DNA of 64,000 nt from Microbacterium maritypicum (lineage in GTDB: Bacteria; Actinomycetota; Actinomycetes; Actinomycetales; Microbacteriaceae), in NCBI RefSeq assembly GCF_008868125.1, contig NZ_WAAQ01000003.1, forward strand, positions 124,001 to 188,000, read 5' to 3'. Each line of letters begins with the position of its first letter. Positions within the stretch are counted from its first letter, which is position 1. The notes below the pieces were generated by a model, which saw only the letters and a list, made by a program, of their open reading frames with translations, was not told the DNA's origin and searched no databases. Positions 51,603 to 61,467 of this stretch are shown here, in pieces. The translations under genes and the position numbers were made by a program.

Positions 51603-54272
51603 ATGATGACCGATTCGCAGGAATCCGCCGTACCTTCTCGCCCCTCGCTGGGCGTTCGCATCGGACGCATCGCGTTCCTCGTGGTCGCCGGAATCATCGT
51701 GATCGCCGTGGCTGCGGCGTTCTTCGTCACGTGGACGATCCAGCGCTCGTTCCCGCAGACCGGCGGATCCGTCGAGCTCGACGGACTCACGGCCGAGGTC
51801 ACGGTGCAGCGCGACGACCGCGGCATCCCGACCATCACCGCCGACTCGACCGACGACCTGTTCTACGCTCAGGGGTTCGTGCACGCACAGGACCGCTTCT
51901 TCGAGATGGACTTCCGTCGCCATGTCACCGCCGGCCGCGTCGCCGAGATGTTCGGGGAGTCGCAGGCGGGGACCGACGCGTTCCTGCGCACGCTCGGCTG
52001 GCGCAAGGTCGCCGAGGCCGAGGTCGAGGCGATGGACGACACCACCCGTAGCTACTACGAGGCGTACGCGGATGGTGTGAACGCCTATCTGGCCTCGCGG
52101 TCGGGCGCCGAACTGTCGCTCGAGTACGCCGTGATCGGCCTGCAGAATCCCGACTACGCGCCCGAGCCCTGGGAGCCCGCGGATTCCGTGGCCTGGCTCA
52201 AGGCCATGGCCTGGGACCTCCGCGGCAACATCGAGGACGAGACCGAACGATCGCTCCTGGCAGCCGAGCTGAGCGGCGACACGGATGGCGAGGGCACGGA
52301 TCCCACGGCGACCGAAGACACTCTCGCCAAGCTCTACCCCGACTACCCGTTCGACGAGAACCCCGTGATCGTCCCGAAGATCTCGACCGTTCCGACGCTC
52401 GGCACCGACGCGGAGCCTGCGGCGTTCACCCCCACCGAGACCGAGGGAGAAGTCCAGCAGGCCTCCACGACCATCGAATGGGAGGAGACGTCGAGCGTCA
52501 TCGAGGCAGCGAGCGTTCTGGTGGGCGACGTCGGCGAGGGCATCGGCTCGAACTCCTGGGTCGTCTCCGGCGCCCTCACCGAGACCGGGATGCCCCTGCT
52601 CGCGAACGACCCGCACCTCGGAGCATCCCTCCCCTCGGTCTGGTACCAGGTGCAGTTGAAGTGCTCGACGGTGGACGAGGCGTGCCCGTTCGATGTCGGA
52701 GGCTTCTCGTTCTCAGGGCTCCCCGGCATCGTGATCGGCCACAACCAGAAGGTCGCCTGGGGGTTCACGAACCTCACCACCGACGTCACCGACCTCTACA
52801 TCGAGCGCGTCGAAGGCGACCAGTACTGGCGCGACGGGGCACTGGTACCCCTCGAGGAGAGCACCGAGACGATCAAGGTCGCGGGCGGTGACGACATCGA
52901 GCTCACCATCCGCTCGACCGTGCACGGGCCCCTCATCTCGGGCCTCACCGACGACTTCACCGCGATCGCCGGCGACCCCGAACCCGCGCTCGAGGCTGAG
53001 GCCGCCGCCCCGACCGCCCCGGTCCCCGGTTCCGAGGACGACGCCGAGTACGCCGTGAGCCTCCGGTGGACGGCCCTGGACCCCGGCACCGCGGCGACCG
53101 CGATCTTCGCGCTCTCCACCGCGCAGGACTTCGAGGACTTCCGCTACGCCGCCTCGCTCTTCGATGTGCCGGCCCAAAACCTCATCTACGCCGACACCGA
53201 GGGCAACATCGGGTACCAGACGCCCGGTCGCCTCCCGATCCGCGGCGCCGGGGACGGGTGGATGCCTCAGCCCGGGTGGGACAGCAGCTACGACTGGACG
53301 GGCTTCATCCCGTTCGAGGAACTGCCGGTGTCGTACAACCCGAACTCCGGGTACATCGTGACCGCGAACAACGCGATCGTGACCGACGACTACGAGTACT
53401 TCCTCTCCCGAGACTGGGACTACGGCTACCGAGCGGCACGGATCGCCCACCTCATCGAACGGCGGGCGGCCGTCGCGCCCCTGACCGCGGAAGACATGCG
53501 CGAGATCCAGATGGACAACGAGATGTGGATCGGCACGCAGCTGGCGAGCGTCATGGGCGACGTCGACGTGTCCGGCGCCGGTCCGACCGAGGCCGTCGAA
53601 CTCCTGCAGGGATGGGACGCCCAGAACACGGCATCGTCGCCTGCCGCGGCCTATGCGAACGTGCTGTGGTCGAACCTGGTGCAGAACATCTTCGCCGAGC
53701 GCGCCCAGCCCCTCCCCATCGACGGTCAGGCCCGCCTCTTCACGGTCGTCTCCGCGATGCTGGCCGATCCCTCCGACCCGCTCTGGGTCAACGAGCAGAT
53801 CGACGTCGACGGGATGGAGCAGATGCTGGCGCTGTCGGCGCAAGAGGCCTACGACGAGCTCGCGGCACTGCAGGGAACCACCGTCTCACGCTGGAACTGG
53901 GGCGACCTGCACGCGATCACCCTCACCAGCGACACGCTCGGCTCGTCGGGCATCGCGCCGATCGAAGCGCTCTTCAACCGAGGGCCGTTCCCGGTGGGCG
54001 GAGGTGCGTCCGTGGTGAATGCGACCGGGTGGGAGCTCGGCGTCTCGTACGCGACCACCACCGTGCCGTCGATGCGCATGGTGATCGATCTGTCGGATCT
54101 CGACGCGTCGACGTGGAACCACCTCACCGGTGCCTCCGGCCATGCCTACAACGAGCACTACACGGATCAGACGGCGGACTGGGCAGCAGGCATCCAGAAG
54201 CCGTGGGCGTACTCGGCGAAGGCGGTGAAGGCGGCTGCCGTCGACAGTCTGGTGCTGACTCCGGCCGGCTGA
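51603..54272 (+). CDS. Penicillin acylase-family N-terminal nucleophile amidase, membrane-anchored
   Basis: 889 residues. An N-terminal membrane helix (IAFLVVAGIIVIAVAAAFFV) anchors it or acts as a signal. A-chain: RDDRGIPTITADSTDDLFYAQGFVHAQDRFFEMDFRR. The self-cleavage site is at EGIGSNSWVVSG, so Ser-Asn-Ser would begin the B-chain with the catalytic N-terminal Ser. NDPHLG, PGIVIGHNQKVAWGFTN and YNPNSGYIVTANN follow. It should hydrolyse an amide outside the cell: beta-lactam acyl, acyl-homoserine lactone or a peptide; the substrate is unknown. An alpha/beta hydrolase gene follows. Confidence 0.92.
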   Translation: MMTDSQESAVPSRPSLGVRIGRIAFLVVAGIIVIAVAAAFFVTWTIQRSFPQTGGSVELDGLTAEVTVQRDDRGIPTITADSTDDLFYAQGFVHAQDRFFEMDFRRHVTAGRVAEMFGESQAGTDAFLRTLGWRKVAEAEVEAMDDTTRSYYEAYADGVNAYLASRSGAELSLEYAVIGLQNPDYAPEPWEPADSVAWLKAMAWDLRGNIEDETERSLLAAELSGDTDGEGTDPTATEDTLAKLYPDYPFDENPVIVPKISTVPTLGTDAEPAAFTPTETEGEVQQASTTIEWEETSSVIEAASVLVGDVGEGIGSNSWVVSGALTETGMPLLANDPHLGASLPSVWYQVQLKCSTVDEACPFDVGGFSFSGLPGIVIGHNQKVAWGFTNLTTDVTDLYIERVEGDQYWRDGALVPLEESTETIKVAGGDDIELTIRSTVHGPLISGLTDDFTAIAGDPEPALEAEAAAPTAPVPGSEDDAEYAVSLRWTALDPGTAATAIFALSTAQDFEDFRYAASLFDVPAQNLIYADTEGNIGYQTPGRLPIRGAGDGWMPQPGWDSSYDWTGFIPFEELPVSYNPNSGYIVTANNAIVTDDYEYFLSRDWDYGYRAARIAHLIERRAAVAPLTAEDMREIQMDNEMWIGTQLASVMGDVDVSGAGPTEAVELLQGWDAQNTASSPAAAYANVLWSNLVQNIFAERAQPLPIDGQARLFTVVSAMLADPSDPLWVNEQIDVDGMEQMLALSAQEAYDELAALQGTTVSRWNWGDLHAITLTSDTLGSSGIAPIEALFNRGPFPVGGGASVVNATGWELGVSYATTTVPSMRMVIDLSDLDASTWNHLTGASGHAYNEHYTDQTADWAAGIQKPWAYSAKAVKAAAVDSLVLTPAG

Positions 54273-54332
54273 GCGAAGGGCGCGCGACGGCGTCCCGAGC
54301 GGCGCCTCAGGATGCTCGGCTACCGTTGGTGG

Positions 54333-55094
54333 GTGCCATCCAGCTATCTCGCCCCCAAGGGCACCTCCGTCACGCTCCTGGAGTTCGAGCACGGAGGTGC
54401 GACGCTCATCGCCGAGACGTTCGGCGACGGACCGCACACGTACCTTCTCCTGCACGGCATCGGCATGGGTCGCAGCGTCTACCTCGACGTCGTGCAGCGC
54501 CTGGAGGGGCGGGTCATCGCGGTCGATCTGCCCGGCTTCGGCGAAGCGCCCGAGCCCACGCGGACCCTCACGATGGAACGGCACGCCGACCTCGTCGCCG
54601 CCTACCTCCGACACGTGGACTCAGGCCCCGTCGTGGTGATCGGTCACTCGATGGGCAGCCAGATCGCGGCCGAGCTCGCCGCGCGGCATCCGTCCCTCGT
54701 CGAGGCGGTGGTGCTCGCCGGCCCGACCGTCAACAAGGCGGCACGCAACATCGGCGCGCAGGCGCGGTATCTGCTGACCGACCTCGTCGGAGAACGACCG
54801 CTCGTCCTCTGGCGCGGAGCCAGGGAGTACCTCCGCGGCGGCCCCCACCTCTTCCGCAAGATGCGCGCCACCATCGTGCACGAGCCCGAAGACGCCTTCG
54901 TGCGCATCGAGTGCCCCGTGCTCGTGCTGCGGGGAGAGAGCGACCCGCTCGCCCCGATGAGCTGGTGCCGCGAGATCATCGACGCCATCCCCGGCGCCGA
55001 CCTCGAGGTCATCCCCGACCACGGTCACGGCACGCTCATCAGCGACTCCGAGCCGGCGGCGCGCCTGATCCACGAGTTCACCGCCCGCCTCTGA
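54333..55094 (+). CDS. Alpha/beta-hydrolase fold protein
   Basis: 253 residues from GTG 54333; ATG 54312 would give seven more residues but overlaps a probable -10 box (TACCGT, 54321-54326) that ends six bases before the GTG. Catalytic triad: Ser in VIGHSMGSQ, Asp in LRGESDPLAPMS, His in PDHGHGTL; oxyanion block LLLHGIGMGRS. No signal. The substrate is unknown. It ends 15 bases before the convergent end of the mrp operon with no visible terminator between. Confidence 0.85.
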   Translation: MPSSYLAPKGTSVTLLEFEHGGATLIAETFGDGPHTYLLLHGIGMGRSVYLDVVQRLEGRVIAVDLPGFGEAPEPTRTLTMERHADLVAAYLRHVDSGPVVVIGHSMGSQIAAELAARHPSLVEAVVLAGPTVNKAARNIGAQARYLLTDLVGERPLVLWRGAREYLRGGPHLFRKMRATIVHEPEDAFVRIECPVLVLRGESDPLAPMSWCREIIDAIPGADLEVIPDHGHGTLISDSEPAARLIHEFTARL

Positions 55095-55109
55095 GACGGT
55101 GGCCGCGGG

Positions 55110-55499
55110 TCAGCCTGCGGCGGGCGGGGTCTGCTTCGACTCGGCAAGCTCGTCCACGACGAGGCCCCGCTGTTCGATGGTGCCGTTGCGGTAGGCCTGC
55201 CGCCCGACCATGTGCGCCGAGAGCGGGGCGGTCGCGAACTGCATGAGCACGACCGGGGCGACGAGCACGAAGCCGAGCAGGATGCCGCCGATCGAACGTT
55301 GCGACAACGCGATCGCGATGCAGATGAGCAGCAGTCCGAGCACCTGGGGCTTGGTCGCCGCGTGCAGACGGGACGGCACATCCCGGAAGTGCAGCAGCCC
55401 GACGGCCGCCGACAGGCACAGCACGGCGCCGAGCAGGATGAGCACCAGCACCGCCACGTCGATGACGGCATCGGGGATCATGAGACCGAACACGTTCAT
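55110..55499 (-). CDS. mrpG: Cation/proton antiporter subunit MrpG
   Basis: 129 residues from ATG 55499 (ATGA overlap with mrpF). Three membrane helices and the MnhG pattern LGLLHFRDVPSRLHAATKPQVLGLLLICIAIAL, then VVLMQFATAPLSAHMVGRQAYRNG. Last gene of the mrp operon. Confidence 0.93.
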   Translation of the reverse strand: MNVFGLMIPDAVIDVAVLVLILLGAVLCLSAAVGLLHFRDVPSRLHAATKPQVLGLLLICIAIALSQRSIGGILLGFVLVAPVVLMQFATAPLSAHMVGRQAYRNGTIEQRGLVVDELAESKQTPPAAG

Positions 55500-55765
55500 G
55501 GTGTCGTGTTGTCCCTTCTCGCGACGAACCGGGCGACGGCGATCGACCCGAACACTCCGACGGCCGCGATGATCAGGAGCACGGGGATGTTGCGGGTGTG
55601 GCCGTTGATGGCCATCTCGGCACCGATCACGCACATCACCTCGGTGAGGAGCACGTCGGAGGCGACGGCGCGGTCGAGGATCGACGGCCCGCGCACGATG
55701 CGGATCAGGGCGAGGACGGCGGCGAGGCCGAACACCACCATGATCAGCAACAGCAGGATGTTCAT
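55496..55765 (-). CDS. mrpF: Cation/proton antiporter subunit MrpF
   Basis: 89 residues from ATG 55765 (ATGA overlap with mrpE). Three membrane helices; ALIRIVRGPSILDRAVASDVLLTEVMCVIGA is the conserved MnhF block including the RGP..DR..A motif. A small membrane subunit of the Mrp complex. Confidence 0.93.
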   Translation of the reverse strand: MNILLLLIMVVFGLAAVLALIRIVRGPSILDRAVASDVLLTEVMCVIGAEMAINGHTRNIPVLLIIAAVGVFGSIAVARFVARRDNTTP

Positions 55766-56352
55766 CGGGCACCGCCCTTCGTCGCTCCGACGCCCGCACG
55801 CTCGTCAGCCTTGAGGGCGCGGTACTGAGCGGGGTCGCCGAGGGCTCGCACGACGCGTCGCTCCCAGCGGAGCACCCCGGCGCGCTGCTTCTCGACGTCG
55901 TCGAGGTCGCGCACGCCGATTACGTGCAGATAGAGGATCTGCCGATCGCGATCGGTGTCGACGACCAGGGATCCGGGGATCAGCGAAGACACGACAGCGA
56001 CGTGCGTCATCACCAGGTCGTCGGCGTAGCGCAGCGGCACCGCGATGATGGCCGTGCCCGGCTGACGACGGAAGTCGAACACCTGCACCGTGACCGAGAG
56101 GGCGCCCCTCAGCACGGCGAACAGGAACTGCACCACGAACAGCGCGGCGTACCAGAGGTTGATCCGGCCCGAGAGCGCGACGGTCGGCAGGCGGAAGACG
56201 CGGGTGACGAAGATCGCGACGACGAGTCCGGTGAGGAACGACAGCACGGTGAACTGCGCCCACAGCAGCATCCAGAGCACGACGAGCCACGCGAGGAACG
56301 GCAGCTGCACGCGGATGTCGCGCCAGAGGTGACGTCGGGTGTCACGCGCCAT
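55762..56352 (-). CDS. mrpE: Cation/proton antiporter subunit MrpE
   Basis: 196 residues from ATG 56352, sharing one base with the mrpD stop (TGATG). Two or three N-terminal helices then a cytoplasmic domain with TAIIAVPLRYADDLVMTHVAVVSSLIPGSLVVDTDRDRQILYLHVIG, the MnhE pattern. Required for assembly of the Mrp complex in other bacteria. Confidence 0.92.
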   Translation of the reverse strand: MARDTRRHLWRDIRVQLPFLAWLVVLWMLLWAQFTVLSFLTGLVVAIFVTRVFRLPTVALSGRINLWYAALFVVQFLFAVLRGALSVTVQVFDFRRQPGTAIIAVPLRYADDLVMTHVAVVSSLIPGSLVVDTDRDRQILYLHVIGVRDLDDVEKQRAGVLRWERRVVRALGDPAQYRALKADERAGVGATKGGAR

Positions 56353-57902
56353 CAGCCCACCTCCTGTTCCAGCTGCACGAGGCTCACGGGCTGCAGCAAC
56401 GAGGCGCCGATGCGGTCGCACAGTGCGTAGAGAGGGCCGGCGAAGATCGTCAGGGCCAGTGTGACCGCGACCATGCCGCCGGTCGCCAGGGTCATGATCT
56501 TCGGTATGCGGCGACGCTCCTGCTGCTCATCGGCGGCCGGTGCGTTGCCGAGGTACGAGATGCGCCCCTCGGTCTCGGTGGAGTCCTCCTCCTCGCGCCA
56601 GAAGGCGAGGTTCCAGGCGCGCATCAGGGCGTACAGGGTCAGCAACGACGTGACGATGCCGCCGAAGATCAGCACGATCATGATCGGAGTGCCGACCGAC
56701 GCCGCCGCCTCGAACAGCGCGAACTTGCCGATGAACCCCGAGAAGGGCGGCAGGCCGCCGAGGTTGATCGCGGGCACGAAGTAGAGGATGGCGATCAGGG
56801 GCGCGACCTTCAGCAGTCCCTTGACGCGCAGGATCGACGTGCTTCCCGCTCGGCGTTCCACGAGCCCCACGGCGAGGAAAAGAGTCGTCTGCACCACGAT
56901 GTGGTGAACGATGTAGTACACCGTGGCGCCGATCGCGGCGGGCGTCGCGATCGCGAGACCGAAGATCATGTAGCCGACGTGGCTCACCAGAGTGAACGAC
57001 AGGATTCGTTTGAGCTCGGCCTGCGCCACGGCGCCGAGCACACCGACGATCATGGTCGCGAGGGCGATGATCAGCAGCACGGTGTCGATGCTGTTCGAGG
57101 CGAACAGCTGCGTCTCCGTGCGGATCAGCGCGTACACGCCGACCTTCGTCAGCAAGCCGGCGAACACCGCCGTGACCGGAGCCGGTGCGGTCGGATACGA
57201 GTCCGGCAGCCAGAACGACACCGGGAAGATGGCCGCCTTGATGCCGAACGCCACCACGAGCATGAGGTGCAGCACCAGCTGCGTCTCCTGCGGGAGTTCC
57301 GACATCCGCTCGGCGATCTGAGCCATGTTGACCGTGCCGAGAGCCCCGTAGATCATCGCGATCGAGGCGAGGAACAGGATCGACGAGACCAGCGAGACGA
57401 CGATGTAGACGGCGCCGGTGCGGATGCGGGATTCGGTGCTGCCGAGCGTGATCAGCACATACGAGGCCACGAGCAGGATCTCGAAGCCGACGTAGAGGTT
57501 GAAGAGGTCGCCCGCGATGAAGGCGTTGAAGATGCCGGCCGCGAGGATCAGGTACGAGGGGTTGAAGATCGAGATCGGGGTCTCGTCGGTGCCGTCCGCG
57601 GCGCCCTGGCCGATGGAGAAGAGCAGCACCGCGAGCAGCACGATGCTGGAGATGAGCACCAGGAGCGCGGCGAGCCTGTCGACGTAGAGCACGATGCCGA
57701 AGGGCACGGGCCAGCCGCCGACCGACACCGCCAGCGGCGCACCGGAGTCGACCACGACCAGGAGCACGGCGGCGATCACCGAGACGGCAGCGAGGGTCGC
57801 GACCGTGACGACGACCTGCAGGCGCGGGTTCCGACCGAACACGAGCGTGACGGCGGCCCCGAGCAGAGGTAGCGCGACCAGGAGCGGGACGAGGGCGGTC
57901 AT
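56352..57902 (-). CDS. mrpD: Cation/proton antiporter subunit MrpD (proton-pumping fold)
   Basis: 516 residues, about 14 helices of the complex-I-like (NuoN/M/L) fold. LYVGFEILLVASYVLITLG carries the conserved Glu of helix 5; FGIKAAIFPVSFWLPDSYPTAPAPVTAVFAGLLTKVGVYAL has the key Lys residues. It starts at ATG 57902, overlapping mrpC by four bases. Confidence 0.94.
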   Translation of the reverse strand: MTALVPLLVALPLLGAAVTLVFGRNPRLQVVVTVATLAAVSVIAAVLLVVVDSGAPLAVSVGGWPVPFGIVLYVDRLAALLVLISSIVLLAVLLFSIGQGAADGTDETPISIFNPSYLILAAGIFNAFIAGDLFNLYVGFEILLVASYVLITLGSTESRIRTGAVYIVVSLVSSILFLASIAMIYGALGTVNMAQIAERMSELPQETQLVLHLMLVVAFGIKAAIFPVSFWLPDSYPTAPAPVTAVFAGLLTKVGVYALIRTETQLFASNSIDTVLLIIALATMIVGVLGAVAQAELKRILSFTLVSHVGYMIFGLAIATPAAIGATVYYIVHHIVVQTTLFLAVGLVERRAGSTSILRVKGLLKVAPLIAILYFVPAINLGGLPPFSGFIGKFALFEAAASVGTPIMIVLIFGGIVTSLLTLYALMRAWNLAFWREEEDSTETEGRISYLGNAPAADEQQERRRIPKIMTLATGGMVAVTLALTIFAGPLYALCDRIGASLLQPVSLVQLEQEVG

Positions 57903-58498
57903 GGCCTGCCCTCCTCGTTCTCGTCGCGGTCATGGGGTTCGTCGGGGCTCGGTTCACGGCCCTCGTCTGAGGGCGCAGCGGGTTCGCTCCCCCATCCGGT
58001 CGGGGCGTCGAAGGGAGCGTCGTCATGGATCGACGGGTGGTCGCGCATGTGCAGAACCGTGATCGGCGCGGTCTGCACGCCGACGAAGTCCGTCGTCGCC
58101 TCGTCGTCGTCGGTCTCGGACTCGTCGTCCATGAGGTCTTCGTCGGCGTCGGTGCGCTCGCGGAGCGCGATGTCGGCCTCGTCGTCCTCGACCGTGTCGG
58201 CCTGGCCCAGCTGCCAGGAGCGGTAGATCAGGGCGAGGAGGAATGCCGAGACCGCGAACGTGATCACGATGGCGGTGAGGGTGAGCGCCTGCGGGAGCGG
58301 ATCGCTCATCTCGCCCTCCGTGCCGAAGAACGGGGCATTGCCGGGGACGCCCATCACGATCAGCAGCAGCAGGTTCGTGGCGTTGCCGAGCAGCAGGAAG
58401 CCGATCAGCACGCGGGTCAGGCTGCGCTCCAGCATCGCGTACACGCCGCATGCGAAGAGGATGGCCATGATGACGATGAGGGTGAGGGAGACGTCCAT
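57899..58498 (-). CDS. mrpC: Cation/proton antiporter subunit MrpC with an acidic C-terminal extension
   Basis: 199 residues. The first ~110 are a normal MrpC/NuoK-like three-helix protein (RVLIGFLLLGNATNLLLLIVMG; DPLPQALTLTAIVITFAVSAFLLALIYR). Then comes a ~85-residue hydrophilic tail very rich in Asp and Glu (ADEDLMDDESETDDDEATTD and later DEPHDRDENEEGRP). Typical MrpC proteins end soon after the third helix, so the tail is unusual. It shares bases with both neighbours (TGATG and ATGA). Confidence 0.9.
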   Translation of the reverse strand: MDVSLTLIVIMAILFACGVYAMLERSLTRVLIGFLLLGNATNLLLLIVMGVPGNAPFFGTEGEMSDPLPQALTLTAIVITFAVSAFLLALIYRSWQLGQADTVEDDEADIALRERTDADEDLMDDESETDDDEATTDFVGVQTAPITVLHMRDHPSIHDDAPFDAPTGWGSEPAAPSDEGREPSPDEPHDRDENEEGRP

Positions 58499-61467
58499 CA
58501 GCTGCTCCTCCCGCCCCGGGAGAGGAATCCTTCAGGACCCGGCGTGGTGCGAAGTGCCGCCTGACGGTCGACCTCGGCACCGAGGCTGCGCAGCACGTCG
58601 AGCACGAGTCCGATCACGACGAGATACACGCCCACGTCGAAGATGGTCGAGGTGACGAACTCCATGTGCCCGATGCCGGGGATCTCCCACTCCCAGAAGG
58701 TGCTGGTCAGGGGCGCCAGGCCGAAGAACAGCGGGACGACGGCGGTGCCGACGGCGAGGATGAGGCCGGTGCCGAGTAGCCGACCCGCATCGGTGGGAGC
58801 CGCGGCGCCCAGCTCCCAGCGACCGCCGGCGATGTAGCGCATCACCAGGGCCATGCCGGCGACGAGACCGCCGGCGAAGCCGCCGCCGGGCAGGTTGTGA
58901 CCGGCGAACAGCAGGAAGATCGACACCACGATGATGGTGTGGAACAGGATGCGGACGATCACCTCGAGCAGGATCGACCTGTTCTCGGGCTTCATCTTCT
59001 GCCCGCCGACGAGCCAGGCCCGGGGGCTGCTCTCGTTCTCGGAGGTCTGGAAGCGGATGCCCTCGGTGGTCTCGACGAGCGGACGGCTGCGCGCGGCCTT
59101 GCGCGTGGCGCGCGGGAGGTTCTTGGTGGCGGCGAGCAGGTCGGCGCGGTGCGTGACGAACACGAGGGAGGCCACACCGGTCGCGGCGAGCACCAGCACC
59201 GAGAGCTCGCCCATGGTGTCCCAGCCACGCAGGTCGACCAGCGCCACGTTGACGACGTTCTTGCCGTGGCCGATCTCGTACGCGAGCCTCGGGAAGGCCT
59301 CCGAGATCGGGGTGGCCACACGGGACTGGGTGGCGACGACCGCGACGAAGGCCATCGTGACGCCCACCCCGATGGCCAGCAGCGCCCGGGGGATGCGTCC
59401 GACCGAGGCGTTGTGCTCACCCATGCGTGCGGGGAGGCGACGGAGCACGAGCGCGAAGGTGACCATCGTCACCGTCTCGACGAGGATCTGCGTGAGCGCG
59501 AGGTCAGGGGCGCCGCTCGTCGCGAACAGCACCACCATGCCGAGGCCGGTGACCGAGACCAGCACCACCCCGGTGTACCGCTTCTGCGCGCGGACGGCGA
59601 AGACGCCGGCGATCGCCATGATCGGCGCGACCACGATCTGCGCCGGGGTGTGCCAGGCCGACAAGTGGTACCGATCGATGTCGCTCGCGATCAGCGCCGT
59701 GACCTCGGCGGCGACGAACACGACGAAGATCGTGCCGACGTAGACCGGCAGCGAACCGCGCTGCGTGAGCGTGGTGCTGAGCACCGAGAGCCGGTCGACC
59801 CCGCGCATGACGAGGTAGTACACGTCGGCCGCGGTGAAGCGCAGGAACCGCGCCTTGCGGTCCCAGCCGGTCTTCCGAGTGAGCAGGAAGAGCCCGATGC
59901 CGAGGACGATCGACAGGATCGAGATGCCCAGCGCGGGTTCGAATCCGTGCCAGAGCGCGAGGTGGCCGGGGCCCTCGACGGCCTCACCGGCGTGGTCGAG
60001 CCCGGGTGTCGCGGTGAGGGCGTAGCCCTGCAGAGCCGTGTCGAGTGCGGGGGCGCCGATACCCGCGGCGAGTGTGACGCCGGCGAGGATGATCGGTGCG
60101 GACAGGAAGCCGACCGGCGGGTCAGGCCACGCCGTGTCCGGCAGCTGCCCACCCTGTTCGTCGCGCTTCTTCCAGAACGCCCCCCAGAGGAAGCGCACGC
60201 CATATGCCGCAGTGAGCATGGATCCGAGGACGATCCCGATCAGGGCGACGAGGCCCCAGGGAGAACCGCCCTGCGCGTCGTCGAGGAGGGCCGTGAGAGT
60301 CGACTCCTTGGCGACGAAGCCGATGGTGGGGGCGATGCCGGCCATCGAGGCGACCGAGATGAATGCCGCTGTCGCCATGACCGGCGCCTGTCGCCCGACA
60401 CCGGAGAGCTCGTTGATGTCACGCGTCGACAGCTGACGGTCGATGACGCCGACGATGAGGAACAGCGCCGACTTGAACAGCGCGTGCCCGATGACCAGGG
60501 CGAGTCCCGCGAGCGCGGTGGCCTGCGTGCCGTAGCCGACCACGATGGCGAAGAAGCCGAGCTGGCTGACCGTGCCGAACGCGAGGATGCGCTTGAGGTC
60601 GGTCTCGCGCAGTGCCTGGATGCCGCCGAGCAGCATCGTCACGATGCCGAGGGTGATGACGATCGGGCGCCACGTCGTGCTGAAAGCGAAGATCGGTGCG
60701 AAGCGGGCGATGAGGTAGATGCCGGCCTTGACCATCGCGGCCGCGTGCAGATAGGCGCTCACCGGCGTGGGAGCGGCCATGGCGCCGGGAAGCCAGAAGT
60801 GGAAGGGGAACAGCGCCGACTTGCTGATCGCTCCGATCAGGAGCATCACGATCGCGGCATCCACGAGGGGCCCGCTGGGCGCGATCGCGAGGATCTCGCG
60901 GATGCTCGAGGTTCCGGTGTCGACCACGAGCAGCACGACGCCCACGAACATGACGAGGCCGCCGAGCGTCGTCACGAGCAGGGCCTGCAGCGCCGCACGA
61001 CGGCTGGCCGCGCGACGGCGGTAGTGACCGATGAGGAGATAGGAGAGGATGCTCGTGACTTCCCAGAACATCACGAGGATCACCAGGTCGTCGGTCAGGA
61101 CGAGTCCGTACATGGCGCCCGCGAAGCCCAGCAGCACCCCGGCGAACTGCCCGACGCCCGCCGAGTCCTCGTAGAAGTACCAGCGGCAGTAGAGGAGAAC
61201 CAGTGCGCCGACGCCCGTGACGATCAGGGTGAGCACCCACCCGAGCACGTCCATGTTCATGGAGAGGTTCAGACCCAGTTGGGGGATCCACTCGACCGAT
61301 TCGAACGGTACCGGCCCGTCGAGCACCTGCGGCGTCATGACCAGCGCGTGCACGAAGGCGGCGGTCGGAACGAGGGCGGCGATCGCGAAGGCCTGAGCCC
61401 CGAGCCAGCGCACCAGAACGGGCATCAACAGCGACCCGAGGAGGAACACAGCGAGGAGCATCAGCAT
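58498..61467 (-). CDS. mrpA: Cation/proton antiporter subunit MrpA fused to MrpB
   Basis: 989 residues. The N-terminal ~780 residues are the NuoL-like MrpA part (MFWEVTSILSYLLIGHYRRRAASRRAALQALLVTTLGG; SALFPFHFWLPGAMAAPTPVSAYLHAAAMVKAG), followed by an MbhD/E-like region (SGAPDLALTQILVETVTMVTFALVLRRLP). The last ~160 residues (RILFHTIIVVSIFLLFAGHNLPGGGFAGGLVAGMALVMRYIAGG) are MrpB. The complex exchanges Na+ (or K+) for H+ and supports pH and salt tolerance. First gene of the operon. Confidence 0.95.
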   Translation of the reverse strand: MLMLLAVFLLGSLLMPVLVRWLGAQAFAIAALVPTAAFVHALVMTPQVLDGPVPFESVEWIPQLGLNLSMNMDVLGWVLTLIVTGVGALVLLYCRWYFYEDSAGVGQFAGVLLGFAGAMYGLVLTDDLVILVMFWEVTSILSYLLIGHYRRRAASRRAALQALLVTTLGGLVMFVGVVLLVVDTGTSSIREILAIAPSGPLVDAAIVMLLIGAISKSALFPFHFWLPGAMAAPTPVSAYLHAAAMVKAGIYLIARFAPIFAFSTTWRPIVITLGIVTMLLGGIQALRETDLKRILAFGTVSQLGFFAIVVGYGTQATALAGLALVIGHALFKSALFLIVGVIDRQLSTRDINELSGVGRQAPVMATAAFISVASMAGIAPTIGFVAKESTLTALLDDAQGGSPWGLVALIGIVLGSMLTAAYGVRFLWGAFWKKRDEQGGQLPDTAWPDPPVGFLSAPIILAGVTLAAGIGAPALDTALQGYALTATPGLDHAGEAVEGPGHLALWHGFEPALGISILSIVLGIGLFLLTRKTGWDRKARFLRFTAADVYYLVMRGVDRLSVLSTTLTQRGSLPVYVGTIFVVFVAAEVTALIASDIDRYHLSAWHTPAQIVVAPIMAIAGVFAVRAQKRYTGVVLVSVTGLGMVVLFATSGAPDLALTQILVETVTMVTFALVLRRLPARMGEHNASVGRIPRALLAIGVGVTMAFVAVVATQSRVATPISEAFPRLAYEIGHGKNVVNVALVDLRGWDTMGELSVLVLAATGVASLVFVTHRADLLAATKNLPRATRKAARSRPLVETTEGIRFQTSENESSPRAWLVGGQKMKPENRSILLEVIVRILFHTIIVVSIFLLFAGHNLPGGGFAGGLVAGMALVMRYIAGGRWELGAAAPTDAGRLLGTGLILAVGTAVVPLFFGLAPLTSTFWEWEIPGIGHMEFVTSTIFDVGVYLVVIGLVLDVLRSLGAEVDRQAALRTTPGPEGFLSRGGRSS

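Noticed and set aside
54312..54332. ATG 54312 as the start of the alpha/beta hydrolase
   Set aside because: The extra codons overlap a TACCGT -10-like box placed six bases before GTG 54333.
53066..55246. 726-codon plus-strand frame across the amidase and hydrolase genes
   Set aside because: Arg-rich frame-shadow spanning two real genes in another frame.
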